From positions 2,418,001 through 2,482,000 of the forward strand of contig NZ_CP070975.1 in the NCBI RefSeq assembly GCF_017377875.1: DNA of 64,000 bases. Direction: 5' to 3'. The notes beneath the pieces were generated by a model. It had not been told where the DNA came from. It searched no databases and saw only the letters and a program-made list of their open reading frames with translations. This document shows, piece after piece, positions 1 through 8,052 of this stretch; within the stretch, counting starts at the first letter, position 1; each line of letters opens with the position of its first letter. This stretch comes from Alcaligenes sp. SORT26 (lineage in GTDB: Bacteria; Pseudomonadota; Gammaproteobacteria; Burkholderiales; Burkholderiaceae_B). Position numbers and translations under genes: made by a program.

Positions 1-30
1 CCCAAGCTTGCTACTTACCTCTGCCCGAGC

Positions 31-501
31 TTAAACACCACCTTCGTAACCCGCTTGCCGCCAGGCATCAAACACACAAATCGCCACAGCGTTAGACAGG
101 TTCAAGCTGCGTTGCCCCGTCAACATGGGCAGGCGAATCCGCTGCTCGTTGGGAAACAGCGCAAGTTGCTCAGCAGACAAACCGGCAGTTTCGCGGCCAA
201 ACACAAATACATCACCTGGCTGAAAACTTTGCTCAGCCAGCAAATGGCTGCCACGTGTAGTCAGGGCAAACGCGCGATCAGGCGCAGAGCCCGTAGCCTG
301 CAAGGCTTCTTCCAGGCTGTCATGTACCTTCACCTGCGCCCACTCGTGATAATCCAGCCCGGCACGGCGCAGCTTGCTGTCTTCCAGCTCAAAGCCCAAG
401 GGCCGCACCAAGTGCAGGACACACCCTGTATTAGCCGCCAGTCGAATGACGTTACCCGTGTTGGGAGGGATCTCGGGCGAAACCAGGACGATATGAAACA
501 T
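31..501 (-). CDS. trmL: tRNA (cytidine(34)-2'-O)-methyltransferase TrmL
   Basis: A 156-residue SPOUT-class methyltransferase of the TrmL/YibK type, which 2'-O-methylates the wobble nucleotide of tRNA-Leu isoacceptors using S-adenosylmethionine. Seen in the sequence: the N-terminal NTGNVIRLAANTG motif near residues 14-26, the FGRETAGLS loop near residue 100, and the C-terminal RSLNLSNAVAI segment that forms the SAM-binding trefoil knot. Length matches the family (about 155-160). It starts with ATG and lies 66 bp downstream of comF on the same strand, so the two are probably co-transcribed. Confidence 0.93.
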   Translation of the reverse strand: MFHIVLVSPEIPPNTGNVIRLAANTGCVLHLVRPLGFELEDSKLRRAGLDYHEWAQVKVHDSLEEALQATGSAPDRAFALTTRGSHLLAEQSFQPGDVFVFGRETAGLSAEQLALFPNEQRIRLPMLTGQRSLNLSNAVAICVFDAWRQAGYEGGV

Positions 502-567
502 GAAGAACCTAAAAAATGCAGAAAAAATGCAAAGAAAAGCCGCGCGTCAGCGGCGAAGTATACAAGG

Positions 568-1317
568 CTAGCGTGCCTTCAATTTCCAGGGCGCCCGGGC
601 AGCAACCAGGGCATACACAGCGCCCGCGCCCGCCGAACGGCAAGCCCGCGCCAAAGAGTCCAACGTGGCCCCTGTGGTCAACACATCATCAACCAGCAGT
701 ACAGACCGCCCCTCTAGTGGCTCCAGCACTGTAAAAGCCCCCCGCATAGCCTGTCTGCGCGCCTGACGTCCCAAAGACTTCTGGGCCTGATCATGCCGAG
801 ACTGCGACGCAACCAGATGCAAATGAGCCGACAAACCCAATAAGCGTGCCACACGCTTGGCCAGTACCGCTGCCGGATTAAAACCCCGACGATGCAAAGC
901 GCGGCGGTGGGACGGCACCGGTATTACCCAGGTATCTGAATGCAAGGGTGGACCCTGACAGCGCCATTGCTGCACCATCAGCTCAGCCAGTACCGCCGCC
1001 ATTTCCAGCCGACGTGAAATTTTAAACGCATGGATCAACATATCGCCAGGATGTTCATAATCGAATCCTGTGACCGTGACGTGCAAGCTTATCTGCCCCG
1101 CACCGCAATCCGGGCAAGCCAATAAAGCCAGCGGCGGCAAGGCCAAGGCACAACGCAGACAACGCAAACCTTGAGCCGCTGCGCCCAGCGCGTCCCGGCA
1201 CAGAACGCACAGCGCGCCAGTTTGCGAGCGCAGACCACACAGTACACAGGGTCGCGCCAGCAGAGGAATCCCTACAAGACGGTTGGGCGACTCGCGCCGG
1301 AACAGGGGATGCGCCAT
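568..1317 (-). CDS. comF: ComF family phosphoribosyltransferase-like protein
   Basis: A 249-residue ComF/GntX family protein. The N-terminal part has paired cysteines of a zinc-ribbon (CVLCGLRS, CVLC, CLRC, CPDCG within about residues 22-85). The C-terminal part carries the PRPP-binding signature VLLVDDVLTTGATL near residue 210, typical of type I phosphoribosyltransferases. Family members are linked to DNA uptake in competent bacteria, but the reaction is unknown and many carriers are not naturally competent. The start ATG is 81 bp from the divergent BioC-like gene. Family assignment is firm; the role is not. Confidence 0.88.
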   Translation of the reverse strand: MAHPLFRRESPNRLVGIPLLARPCVLCGLRSQTGALCVLCRDALGAAAQGLRCLRCALALPPLALLACPDCGAGQISLHVTVTGFDYEHPGDMLIHAFKISRRLEMAAVLAELMVQQWRCQGPPLHSDTWVIPVPSHRRALHRRGFNPAAVLAKRVARLLGLSAHLHLVASQSRHDQAQKSLGRQARRQAMRGAFTVLEPLEGRSVLLVDDVLTTGATLDSLARACRSAGAGAVYALVAARAPWKLKAR

Positions 1318-1398
1318 AATAGATCATTACCTTTCAGAGCCAGGCTGACCTGATCACAGCACACGCCACTGATCCAGGCCAGCAACGTCCGCGCAACT

Positions 1399-2313
1399 AT
1401 GTCCCAGTTACCTTCTTTGCCAATCAACTCCGCCCACGTCGAGCAGCAATTCAATCGCCGCGCTCCCCTGGATCATGCTCAGTTTCTTTATGGTGAAGTC
1501 GCACAGCGGATGTTGTCCCGACTGGCCCTGGTGCGTTTGCAGCCCACTCATATTCTGGACGCAGGTTGTGGTGCCAGCCACGCGCTGGAACCCTTGCGTT
1601 CCCGCTACCCGGACATGATTTACACCGGGCTGGATCGCAGTGAAAAACTGCTGGAAGTCGCTCGCGAGCGCTACCAGGCCAAGCCCAGTCTGTGGCAGAA
1701 ACTACGCAATCAACCCACCCCGGCAGCCAGTTGGGTTCATGCCGATATGGCCGAAAGCGGCTTGCCTGCCGAAAGCCAGGAACTGGTCTGGTCAAATATG
1801 GCCCTGCACTGGCACCCTGAACCTCATCGGGTGCTGGCGGAATGGAACCGCTTGCTCAAACCCGAAACGCTGGTCATGTTCTCTTGCCTGGGCCCGGGCT
1901 CTTTGGCTGAACTGCGCAGCGCCATGGAGCAGGCCGATCTGGGCACCCAGACACTGGAATTCGTGGATATGCACGACTTTGGGGACTTGCTGCTGGAAAA
2001 CGGCTTTGCAGACCCCGTCATGGACCAGGAAGTCGTAACCCTGACCTATCGTAGCGCTGAAAAACTGCTGGATGATTTACGTCTGCTGGGTGGCAACCCG
2101 CATCCCCAACGCAAAGCCAGTCTCAGTACCCTGCCGTGGCGTCAACGCCTGCTCAATGCTTTGGAAAAACAGCGCCATATGGATGGCACTTTGCATCTGA
2201 GCCTGGAAATTGCCTACGGACACGCCTGGCGTGCCCGTAGCCGTCGCAGCACCCTGGGTGAGGTCAGCGTGCCTATTTCCACCATCAGCCGCCGCCCCAA
2301 ACCCCAGGAATAA
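1399..2313 (+). CDS. bioC: BioC-like SAM-dependent methyltransferase
   Basis: A 304-residue class I methyltransferase with the SAM-binding motif ILDAGCGAS at about residues 52-60, an acidic second motif (YTGLDRSEKLL) and the SNMALHWHPEP segment near residue 132 that resembles the motif IV region of BioC (SNLALQW). BioC methylates malonyl-ACP so that it can enter fatty-acid synthesis as the primer of pimelate for biotin. No other bio gene is next to it, so a different methyl acceptor cannot be excluded. The C-terminus (about 40 residues, basic) is longer than in E. coli BioC. Its stop lies only 9 bp from the convergent receptor gene. Confidence 0.72.
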   Translation: MSQLPSLPINSAHVEQQFNRRAPLDHAQFLYGEVAQRMLSRLALVRLQPTHILDAGCGASHALEPLRSRYPDMIYTGLDRSEKLLEVARERYQAKPSLWQKLRNQPTPAASWVHADMAESGLPAESQELVWSNMALHWHPEPHRVLAEWNRLLKPETLVMFSCLGPGSLAELRSAMEQADLGTQTLEFVDMHDFGDLLLENGFADPVMDQEVVTLTYRSAEKLLDDLRLLGGNPHPQRKASLSTLPWRQRLLNALEKQRHMDGTLHLSLEIAYGHAWRARSRRSTLGEVSVPISTISRRPKPQE

Positions 2314-2322
2314 CACTCCCGC

Positions 2323-4341
2323 CTAGAAGCGGTACTCCCCCTGCAACCAGAAGCGTCGGCCATCTTCCGCGTAGGAGTAAGCGCCGTTTGTACCTGAATC
2401 ACGACGACGGTCTGTCAGGTTATAGATGGCGGCACTCAAGCTCAGGGCTTTTCTGGCGCGCCAGCTTGCACCCAGATCAATGGTTGCAATCGTTCCCATG
2501 CTGTCGCTGACCGCCCCACCCTGCCCCCAGGAAATATTGGTTTCACGACCACGTACATTCAGGGTCGAGAAGGCGGACACGGCTTCATTCGGCGTCCAGT
2601 CCACCGTCAGGCTACCCATGCGAGGGGTCGCAACCAGGGGCTGACCTTCAGATTGTGGGTACCCGAAGCCCAGAATAGTGGCGCTTCCGTTACGCACTTT
2701 GGAGTCCGTGAAGGTATAGCTACCGCGCAATTTCCACTGATCGTTGAAGCGGTAGGCCAAACCCAGCTCCAGACCCTGCACACGCGCTTCAGTAATGTTG
2801 AAGTAGGTGCTGTACATGCTGTTGGTGTATGGGTCCGGTGGCACGGGACGGCCATCGGGGTAATACAACTGACGCGAACCCGTATTGGCAATCTTGTTCT
2901 TGTAACGCGTGTGGAACAAGGTCGCATTGCCGCTCAGTGGCCCGCCGTCATCAAAGTACAAGCCCAGCTCCACGTTGGTGCTGACTTCAGGTTCCAGATC
3001 CGGATTACCCCAGGTGTAGGCACCACCACGCTGCGGCAAACCGATCTGCGGATTGCTTTGCATAATCGTGGGCGACTTGAAGCCTTTGGCAATCCCGCCT
3101 TTCAGCGTCCAGGCATCCGTGGCACTCCACACGCCATATAGGCGTGGAGTCCAGTGGCGGCCATAGAACTCGTTATCATCCATGCGCACACCTGCCGTCA
3201 GCGCAAAGGACGGGGACAGACTCCATTCATCTTCCAGGAACAAGGAGTACTCACGCACCGAGGTATCCACGCCTGCGCCATTCGGATTGGCGTAATAGCC
3301 ATCGGCCTTCAGCTCGCTTTTACGCCACTGAAACCCGCCGACCAGCATGTGATCAGCCAGAGGCATAGTGAGCTTGCCATCAATCACGGTGTTGCGTATA
3401 TCGGGGCGTGCGCTCTGGGTGGGGCCATCGCGGTAAGCCTGCTCCCGGTTGATGCTCAATTCGGTATCAAAAGCGTCCCAACGCCCTGTGTGCGCCAGTG
3501 TGTAGGTGTCGCGCACATATTCATTTTCATTTGCCTTGCCGGTCAATGCCAAGGACTTGCCAGGAGTAGTCCAGAAGTGCTGAGTCGTACGCCCCGCTTC
3601 AAACATGAATTCGTGATTGGCATTCGGGGTGGCCCACAAACGCACGGTGCCGTTTTGGCGTTTAGCACGCGCAAAACCATTCAGAACCTGATCTTCCTGA
3701 CGCTGCTTGTGATAACCCCAGAATTGCAAACCCAGGCGACCCGGCACGATAGGGCCGGACAGATACAAATCAGCCGAGCCACTATTTCCTGCCGAGCCAC
3801 TGTCTTGCAAGGTATAGCCACCCGTCACCGAACCGTGCCATTTATCAGCCACTTTGCGCGTGACGATATTGATCACCCCGCCCAAGGCCTCCGAGCCGTA
3901 CAGCGTGGACATGGGGCCACGCACCACTTCGATACGCTCAATGGCTTCCAGCGGGGGAATCCAGTTCATATCCAGTGCTTCAGACACCCCGCCCTTCATG
4001 GTGATCTGGCGCATATCCTGACGACGGCCATCAATCAGAACCAGCACGTGCTCGGACTCCATGCCACGGATCGAGATAGCTCCTTTGTCGCCCCCCAAAA
4101 CGCTGACGCCCGGCACCTGCCGCAAGGCATCGGCCAAGGACTCGAAGCGCTTGCCCTCCAGCTCCTCACGCGGGATGACCGTGATGGAAGCCGGTGCCGT
4201 CACCACTTCCTGCGCAAACCCCGAGGCAGTCACAGAGATAGTACTTAACTGCTCGACTTCATTACGTTCCTGCGCCCAGGCAGACATGCATGCCAGGGAC
4301 AAGGCAGCCAAGGGCCAGCAAAGGCCCGTTTTCATTTTCAT
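2323..4341 (-). CDS. TonB-dependent siderophore receptor, FepA/CirA type
   Basis: An outer-membrane beta-barrel receptor of 672 residues. The start ATG at 4341 was chosen because a purine-rich GGAAGAAG lies just upstream and the protein then opens with a typical signal peptide (MKMKTGLCWPLAALSLACMSAWA); an in-frame ATG 15 bp upstream is less likely. After cleavage comes a TonB-box-like stretch (ISVTASG), then a plug domain with IRGMESEHVLVLIDG and VVRGPMSTLYGSEALGGVINIVTRK, the classic plug signature, then a barrel ending in F (QGEYRF). The family takes up ferric catecholate siderophores or related ligands; the ligand here is not predictable. It is divergent from a two-component system. Confidence 0.85.
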   Translation of the reverse strand: MKMKTGLCWPLAALSLACMSAWAQERNEVEQLSTISVTASGFAQEVVTAPASITVIPREELEGKRFESLADALRQVPGVSVLGGDKGAISIRGMESEHVLVLIDGRRQDMRQITMKGGVSEALDMNWIPPLEAIERIEVVRGPMSTLYGSEALGGVINIVTRKVADKWHGSVTGGYTLQDSGSAGNSGSADLYLSGPIVPGRLGLQFWGYHKQRQEDQVLNGFARAKRQNGTVRLWATPNANHEFMFEAGRTTQHFWTTPGKSLALTGKANENEYVRDTYTLAHTGRWDAFDTELSINREQAYRDGPTQSARPDIRNTVIDGKLTMPLADHMLVGGFQWRKSELKADGYYANPNGAGVDTSVREYSLFLEDEWSLSPSFALTAGVRMDDNEFYGRHWTPRLYGVWSATDAWTLKGGIAKGFKSPTIMQSNPQIGLPQRGGAYTWGNPDLEPEVSTNVELGLYFDDGGPLSGNATLFHTRYKNKIANTGSRQLYYPDGRPVPPDPYTNSMYSTYFNITEARVQGLELGLAYRFNDQWKLRGSYTFTDSKVRNGSATILGFGYPQSEGQPLVATPRMGSLTVDWTPNEAVSAFSTLNVRGRETNISWGQGGAVSDSMGTIATIDLGASWRARKALSLSAAIYNLTDRRRDSGTNGAYSYAEDGRRFWLQGEYRF

Positions 4342-4363
4342 CACGGCTTCTTCCATTATTTAT

Positions 4364-4382
4364 AATACGAACCAAACTCATT
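4364..4382. promoter_or_regulatory. Weak Fur-box-like site between receptor and two-component genes
   Basis: On the minus strand the 19-mer AATGAGTTTGGTTCGTATT matches 13 of 19 positions of the consensus AATGAGAATCATTCTCATT. It sits in the 84-bp gap between the TonB receptor start (4341) and the response regulator start (4426), beside the TATAAT-like string at 4361-4366. Iron repression of the receptor would fit, but the match is marginal and was counted by eye. Confidence 0.3.
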
Positions 4383-4425
4383 TCTATTTGCTACTATCAT
4401 GAGCCCGGTTTCTGACCGTAGTCTG

Positions 4426-5106
4426 ATGAAAAACATTCTGATCATTGAAGACCACAGGCCTTTGCTGAGCCTGCTGGCGACCCATTTGCAAGGGCAGGGA
4501 TACGCTATCCGCACGGCTACCACCGGCCGGATTGGCTTGGCCCTGCTCCAAGAGCACAGCTTTGACGCCCTGATTCTGGATCTGGGGCTGCCCGATATGG
4601 ATGGCATGGAAATTCTGGCTCAGTTGCATCATCCAGACCGCAGCCAACGCCTGCCCTGCCTGATCCTGAGCGCCCGTGACGCGGTCCACAATCGCATTCA
4701 AGGACTACGTGGCGGTGCGGATGACTACCTGCTCAAACCATTTGATCTGGTTGAACTGGAAGCACGCCTTAGTGCGATCTTGCGGCGGGCTGCCCCCCAT
4801 CGCTATCAGCAACTGATCATCGCCAATCTGCGATTCGAACCCGAAGTCCGACAAGCCTGGGTGAATGACCAGGCCTTGATGCTGCCGCGTCGGGAAAGTG
4901 TGCTGTTGCTGGAACTGATGCAGGCCAGCCCACGTTTGCTGGTCAAGGATTACTTGCTGGAGCAGCTCTACAACAGTCAGACCGAGATCAGCCTGAATGC
5001 CATCGAAGCCTTGATCTCCAAACTGCGCCGCAAGCTGCGTGATCACAATGCACTTGTGTGCATCGACACGGTTCGAGGTGTTGGCTACCGTTTGCGTGCC
5101 CTGTGA
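4426..5106 (+). CDS. OmpR/PhoB-type response regulator
   Basis: A 226-residue two-component response regulator. The start ATG at 4426 gives the canonical N-terminus MKNILIIEDH; an in-frame ATG at 4399 would add nine residues ahead of the first beta-strand and is less likely. The receiver has the acidic pair ED, the phospho-acceptor aspartate in LILDLGLPDMDG near residue 51, and the lysine in YLLKPFDL near residue 102. A winged-helix DNA-binding domain follows, with RRESVLLLELM and the recognition region SLNAIEALISKLRRKL plus VRGVGYRL at the end. It overlaps the kinase by 4 bp. The pair most resembles TctD/QseB-type regulators and may control the divergent TonB receptor. Confidence 0.9.
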   Translation: MKNILIIEDHRPLLSLLATHLQGQGYAIRTATTGRIGLALLQEHSFDALILDLGLPDMDGMEILAQLHHPDRSQRLPCLILSARDAVHNRIQGLRGGADDYLLKPFDLVELEARLSAILRRAAPHRYQQLIIANLRFEPEVRQAWVNDQALMLPRRESVLLLELMQASPRLLVKDYLLEQLYNSQTEISLNAIEALISKLRRKLRDHNALVCIDTVRGVGYRLRAL

Positions 5107-6452
5107 GCAAGCGCGCTTTCAGCCTGCGCAGGCGGCTCCTGATCAGCCTGCTACTGATGCTGGCCTTGGGTTTTTGTGCTTTGGCCGTCTCCCTGTTCGA
5201 TACCCGGGACGAGCTGCGCCGCATCAGTCTTTTTCTGCAAGCCGAAGAAATTGCCCGGGACTTCAGGCCAGAAGAATCGCTGGATAGCTTGCCACGGCAG
5301 TACGCCGGTGGAGAAATGTCCTACTCGCTCTACAGTGCCCAGGGAGCCCTACTCCAGGCCTCCTCCAATCTGGAAATCCCACGACGCCTGCGCCCTGCCC
5401 AGCCCGAGGACGAACTGGCTCTATTCAAGCTGAAACACCGTAGCGGCTATGTCGTATCCGTTTCGGTGACGCTGCCCACTGGCGAGATCCTGATGGTCGC
5501 CAAACAGGATCAACGCGAGCGTGAACTGATCGGGGCTTTGCTGCAAACCCGCATGTGGCGCTCTCTGCTCTTATGGCTGCCAGTCTGTGCGGTGGGCCTG
5601 TTGCTGATTGCCTGGCTCATACACTGGACCTTGCGCCCGGTACGGCAAGCGGCAAGCCTGGCCGCTACACTGGGACCCGCACAACCCGAGCTGCGCTTGC
5701 CAGTCACGGAACTGCCCAAAGAAATCCGCCCTTTGGCGCAGGCGGTCAATCAAAGCTTGGACCGTCTGATGCAGGCCTATCGCCATGAACAACAATTGGT
5801 TGCAGATGCCGCTCATCAATTGCGTACGCCCTTGGCGGTCATGTCTTTACGGCTGCAAACGGCTCAACATCACGACGACAAAGACTGGGATTTACTGCGC
5901 GAAGACATTGCCCATTTGCAGCGTTTGGTCAGCCAATGGCTAAGCCTTGCGCGCAAACAGGAACAGCCCACAGAACTGGTCGATAAAACCGCATTAGCCC
6001 CGCTATGCCGACGTGTCATGGGAGAGCTATGGCCCCTGTTTGAGCAAGCCGGACGTGAACTTCAATTTCAGGATGACAGCCCACAAGACCTGGTGCTGGC
6101 CTGCGAGGCTGATTTGGCTGAGGCAATCGCCAATGCGCTGGACAATGCGCTGACCCACGGTAAAGACACTGTCACGCTACGCCTGCATCAGCCACAGGCG
6201 GATAGCTGCGCCATCGACATCAGTGATCAGGGCAGCGCCCTGGATGCGCAAACCGCCCACTTGGCTTTTGAACGCTTTCACAAGCAAGACAGTGCCAGCA
6301 AAGGGGCGGGATTGGGGCTGACGATTGTGCGCCAGATTCTGCTGCGTCATGGCGGCCAAGCCCAGTTTCTGCCTGGCCCCCACTGCACCCTTCGCTTGCT
6401 GCTGCCACTGGCAACCCAAGCTCCGGCCAGCTCTGACAAAAAAATGGTTTAG
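5103..6452 (+). CDS. Sensor histidine kinase, TctE/QseC type
   Basis: A membrane histidine kinase of 449 residues, partner of the upstream regulator. The GTG at 5103 was chosen because it overlaps the regulator stop as GTGA; starts further upstream would add residues with no family counterpart. Layout: basic N-terminus, TM1 about 12-32 (LLISLLLMLALGFCALAVSLF), periplasmic sensor of about 110 residues, TM2 about 155-177, HAMP-like linker, HisKA with the phospho-accepting histidine in DAAHQLRTPLAV, N-box EAIANALDNALTHG and G-box GAGLGLTIVRQI. The ligand is unknown. Transcription is probably shared with the regulator gene. Confidence 0.88.
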   Translation: MSKRAFSLRRRLLISLLLMLALGFCALAVSLFDTRDELRRISLFLQAEEIARDFRPEESLDSLPRQYAGGEMSYSLYSAQGALLQASSNLEIPRRLRPAQPEDELALFKLKHRSGYVVSVSVTLPTGEILMVAKQDQRERELIGALLQTRMWRSLLLWLPVCAVGLLLIAWLIHWTLRPVRQAASLAATLGPAQPELRLPVTELPKEIRPLAQAVNQSLDRLMQAYRHEQQLVADAAHQLRTPLAVMSLRLQTAQHHDDKDWDLLREDIAHLQRLVSQWLSLARKQEQPTELVDKTALAPLCRRVMGELWPLFEQAGRELQFQDDSPQDLVLACEADLAEAIANALDNALTHGKDTVTLRLHQPQADSCAIDISDQGSALDAQTAHLAFERFHKQDSASKGAGLGLTIVRQILLRHGGQAQFLPGPHCTLRLLLPLATQAPASSDKKMV

Positions 6453-6461
6453 CGGTACACT
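6433..6461 (+). promoter_or_regulatory. Candidate sigma-70 promoter for ribH
   Basis: CTGACA (6433-6438), 17 bp spacer, TACACT (6456-6461). It overlaps the end of the histidine kinase gene and would start transcription about 20 bp before the FMN riboswitch, a sensible layout for a riboswitch leader. The -10 matches only 4 of 6 consensus bases. Confidence 0.45.
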
Positions 6462-6488
6462 CGCTCAGTTGGCCTCTCCGGCCAACTA

Positions 6489-6625
6489 CGTTCTCAGGGC
6501 GGGGTGCAAGTCCCCACCGGCGGTAATGGCACTAGCCTAGCCCGCGAGCGCCTGACCTTAGGTCAGGGACAGCAGACCCGGTGTGATTCCGGGGCCGACG
6601 GTATAGTCCGGATAAAGAGAGAACG
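6489..6625 (+). promoter_or_regulatory. FMN riboswitch (RFN element)
   Basis: Conserved RFN blocks are read directly: AGGGCGGGGTG, CAAGTCCCCACCGGCGGTAA, AGCCCGCGAGCG, GGTCAGGGACAGCAGACCCGGTGTGATTCCGGGGCCGACGGTATAGTCCGGATAAAGAGAGAA in order (given here only as landmarks in part). The closing helix P1 pairs CGTTCTC (6489-6495) with GAGAACG (6619-6625). Downstream, CGGGAT (6624-6629) can pair with ATCCCG (6655-6660) and overlaps P1, and an 8-bp hairpin at 6694-6718 covers part of the ribH Shine-Dalgarno. No U-run terminator is seen, so translational control is the likely mode. FMN binding should lower ribH expression. Confidence 0.96.
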
Positions 6626-6693
6626 GGATATCCTCAACACCCTCGCCGGGAGTGATCCCGCTATGGGCTTGAGCTATCCTGCTTCCTGCATGC

Positions 6694-6718
6694 CCTGTTT
6701 TTGTTGTCATAAAACAGG
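6694..6718 (+). promoter_or_regulatory. Hairpin sequestering the ribH ribosome-binding site
   Basis: CCTGTTTT (6694-6701) is perfectly complementary to AAAACAGG (6711-6718) with a 9-nt loop. The AGGA Shine-Dalgarno of ribH (6716-6719, 7 nt before ATG 6727) lies in the 3' arm. This is the probable expression platform of the FMN riboswitch; the link is inferred from position. Confidence 0.6.
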
Positions 6719-6726
6719 AAATCAAG

Positions 6727-7221
6727 ATGAACAGTATTACTCCAGCCAATCTTCTGGCTCCCCGCATCGCCTTTATTCAAGCTTGCTGGCACAAAGACAT
6801 TGTTGATCAGGCCCGCCAGGGTTTTGTCGACGAGGTCAAAGCAATGGGCCACGACAGCAGCCTGATCGACTTCTTTGAAGTAGGCGGCGCATTTGAAATT
6901 CCACTGCATGCACAGCGTCTGGCCCAGTCCGGGCAATACGCCGCTATCGTCGCTGCGGGTCTGGTTGTTGATGGCGGTATCTATCGCCACGACTTTGTGG
7001 CTACCGCAGTGATTCAGGGCTTGATGCAAGTACAACTCAGCACCAACGTGCCTGTGTTCTCGGTCGTACTGACTCCGCACCATTTCCATGATGGCAAAGA
7101 GCACCACGACTACTTCCACCGTCACTTTGTGCTCAAGGGCCAGGAAGCGGCCCGTACCTGCCTGGATACCGTGACCAAGCTGCAGGCATTGCCTGTTGCG
7201 GCATCCGTGGCCGCTCTCTAA
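6727..7221 (+). CDS. ribH: 6,7-dimethyl-8-ribityllumazine synthase, type II (RibH2)
   Basis: Lumazine synthase of 164 residues, which condenses 5-amino-6-ribitylamino-uracil with dihydroxybutanone phosphate in the penultimate step of riboflavin synthesis. The motifs are those of the RibH2 branch known from Brucella and Mesorhizobium: IQACWHKDIVDQAR near the N-terminus, FFEVGGAFEIPLHA around residue 50, AAGLVVDGGIYRHDFVA near residue 80 and VLTPHHFH near residue 117. RibH2 enzymes form decamers rather than 60-subunit capsids. It stands alone after an FMN riboswitch, away from a ribBA/ribE operon, as Brucella ribH2 does. Confidence 0.93.
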   Translation: MNSITPANLLAPRIAFIQACWHKDIVDQARQGFVDEVKAMGHDSSLIDFFEVGGAFEIPLHAQRLAQSGQYAAIVAAGLVVDGGIYRHDFVATAVIQGLMQVQLSTNVPVFSVVLTPHHFHDGKEHHDYFHRHFVLKGQEAARTCLDTVTKLQALPVAASVAAL

Positions 7222-7227
7222 GCAGCC

Positions 7228-7249
7228 AGGCGGCCTGAAATGGCCGCCT
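7228..7249 (+). terminator. GC-rich hairpin after ribH
   Basis: AGGCGGCC (7228-7235) pairs with GGCCGCCT (7242-7249) around a 6-nt loop, 7 bp after the ribH stop. No T-run follows, so it is an imperfect intrinsic terminator or an mRNA 3'-end stabiliser. Confidence 0.4.
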
Positions 7250-7335
7250 CAATCCAAACATCCCTAAGGCTGCATTCACCCGCAGCGTTGGGGCAGGCCA
7301 GACTCCTTCCGGCCACGTATTTGGTAACTACTGTA

Positions 7336-8031
7336 TCAGGACTGGTTACGCTTGCGCGAGGAGTCGATACCCAACTGCTTGAGCTTGCGGTACAAGTGGG
7401 TGCGCTCCAGTCCGGTGCGTTCCGAGACTCGCGTCATGCTGTGATTTTCGCGGCGCAGATGATATTCAAAATAAATGCGCTCGAACTCGTCACGCGCTTC
7501 ACGCAAAGGCAGATCCAAAGAAATGCTGCCTAGCTGGGACTCATCCTGTTCGACCTCAGCCACCGCCATGGCAGGCGCCATGCCAGGAACCATTGTCGCG
7601 GCTTCAGGGCGACGATCACCACCTTGAACCACTGGGCGAGCAGCCGCTGCCAAAGCCTTGGGCGCAACCGTGCGCTCCAGACCTGAGGCCACTGTTTTCA
7701 GCAAACGCTGCATGGTGATGGGTTTTTCCAGGAAGTCCACCGCACCAATACGGGTTGCTTCCACCGCGGTGTCCACCGTGGCGTGGCCGCTCATCATGAC
7801 CACAGGCATATCCAGCAAGCCTTGGGAGGCCCACTCTTTGAGCAGGCTGACACCGTCAGTGTCTGGCATCCAGATATCCAGCAAGACCAGATCGGGGCGG
7901 CCCCGCAAGCGTGCCTCGCGAGCCTGGGCGGCATTTTCTGCCAATTGCACGGTGTGCCCTTCGTCGTAAAGAATTTCCGACAAAAGTTCCCGAATGCCGA
8001 TTTCGTCATCAACTACCAGAATTCTGGCCAT
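7336..8031 (-). CDS. NtrX-like response regulator lacking the AAA+ domain
   Basis: A 231-residue regulator. The receiver (1-120) has VVDDE, the phospho-acceptor aspartate in LVLLDIWMPDTDG near residue 54, MSGHATVDTAVEAT and the lysine in FLEKPI, all as in NtrX/NtrC-type proteins. Instead of a sigma-54-interacting AAA+ ATPase of about 230 residues there is a low-complexity Ala/Pro/Met linker (about 125-160). A Fis-type helix-turn-helix then closes the protein (RVSERTGLERTHLYRKLKQLGI). It follows ntrY by 21 bp. Without the ATPase it cannot activate sigma-54 polymerase in the usual way; it may act as a repressor or a sigma-70 regulator. Confidence 0.88.
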   Translation of the reverse strand: MARILVVDDEIGIRELLSEILYDEGHTVQLAENAAQAREARLRGRPDLVLLDIWMPDTDGVSLLKEWASQGLLDMPVVMMSGHATVDTAVEATRIGAVDFLEKPITMQRLLKTVASGLERTVAPKALAAAARPVVQGGDRRPEAATMVPGMAPAMAVAEVEQDESQLGSISLDLPLREARDEFERIYFEYHLRRENHSMTRVSERTGLERTHLYRKLKQLGIDSSRKRNQS

Positions 8032-8052
8032 AAAACGTCACCTACGCGATTT

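Noticed and set aside
3154-4248. 364-codon open frame antisense to the TonB receptor
   Set aside because: The receptor signatures on the minus strand are clear; the plus-strand product has no recognisable feature.
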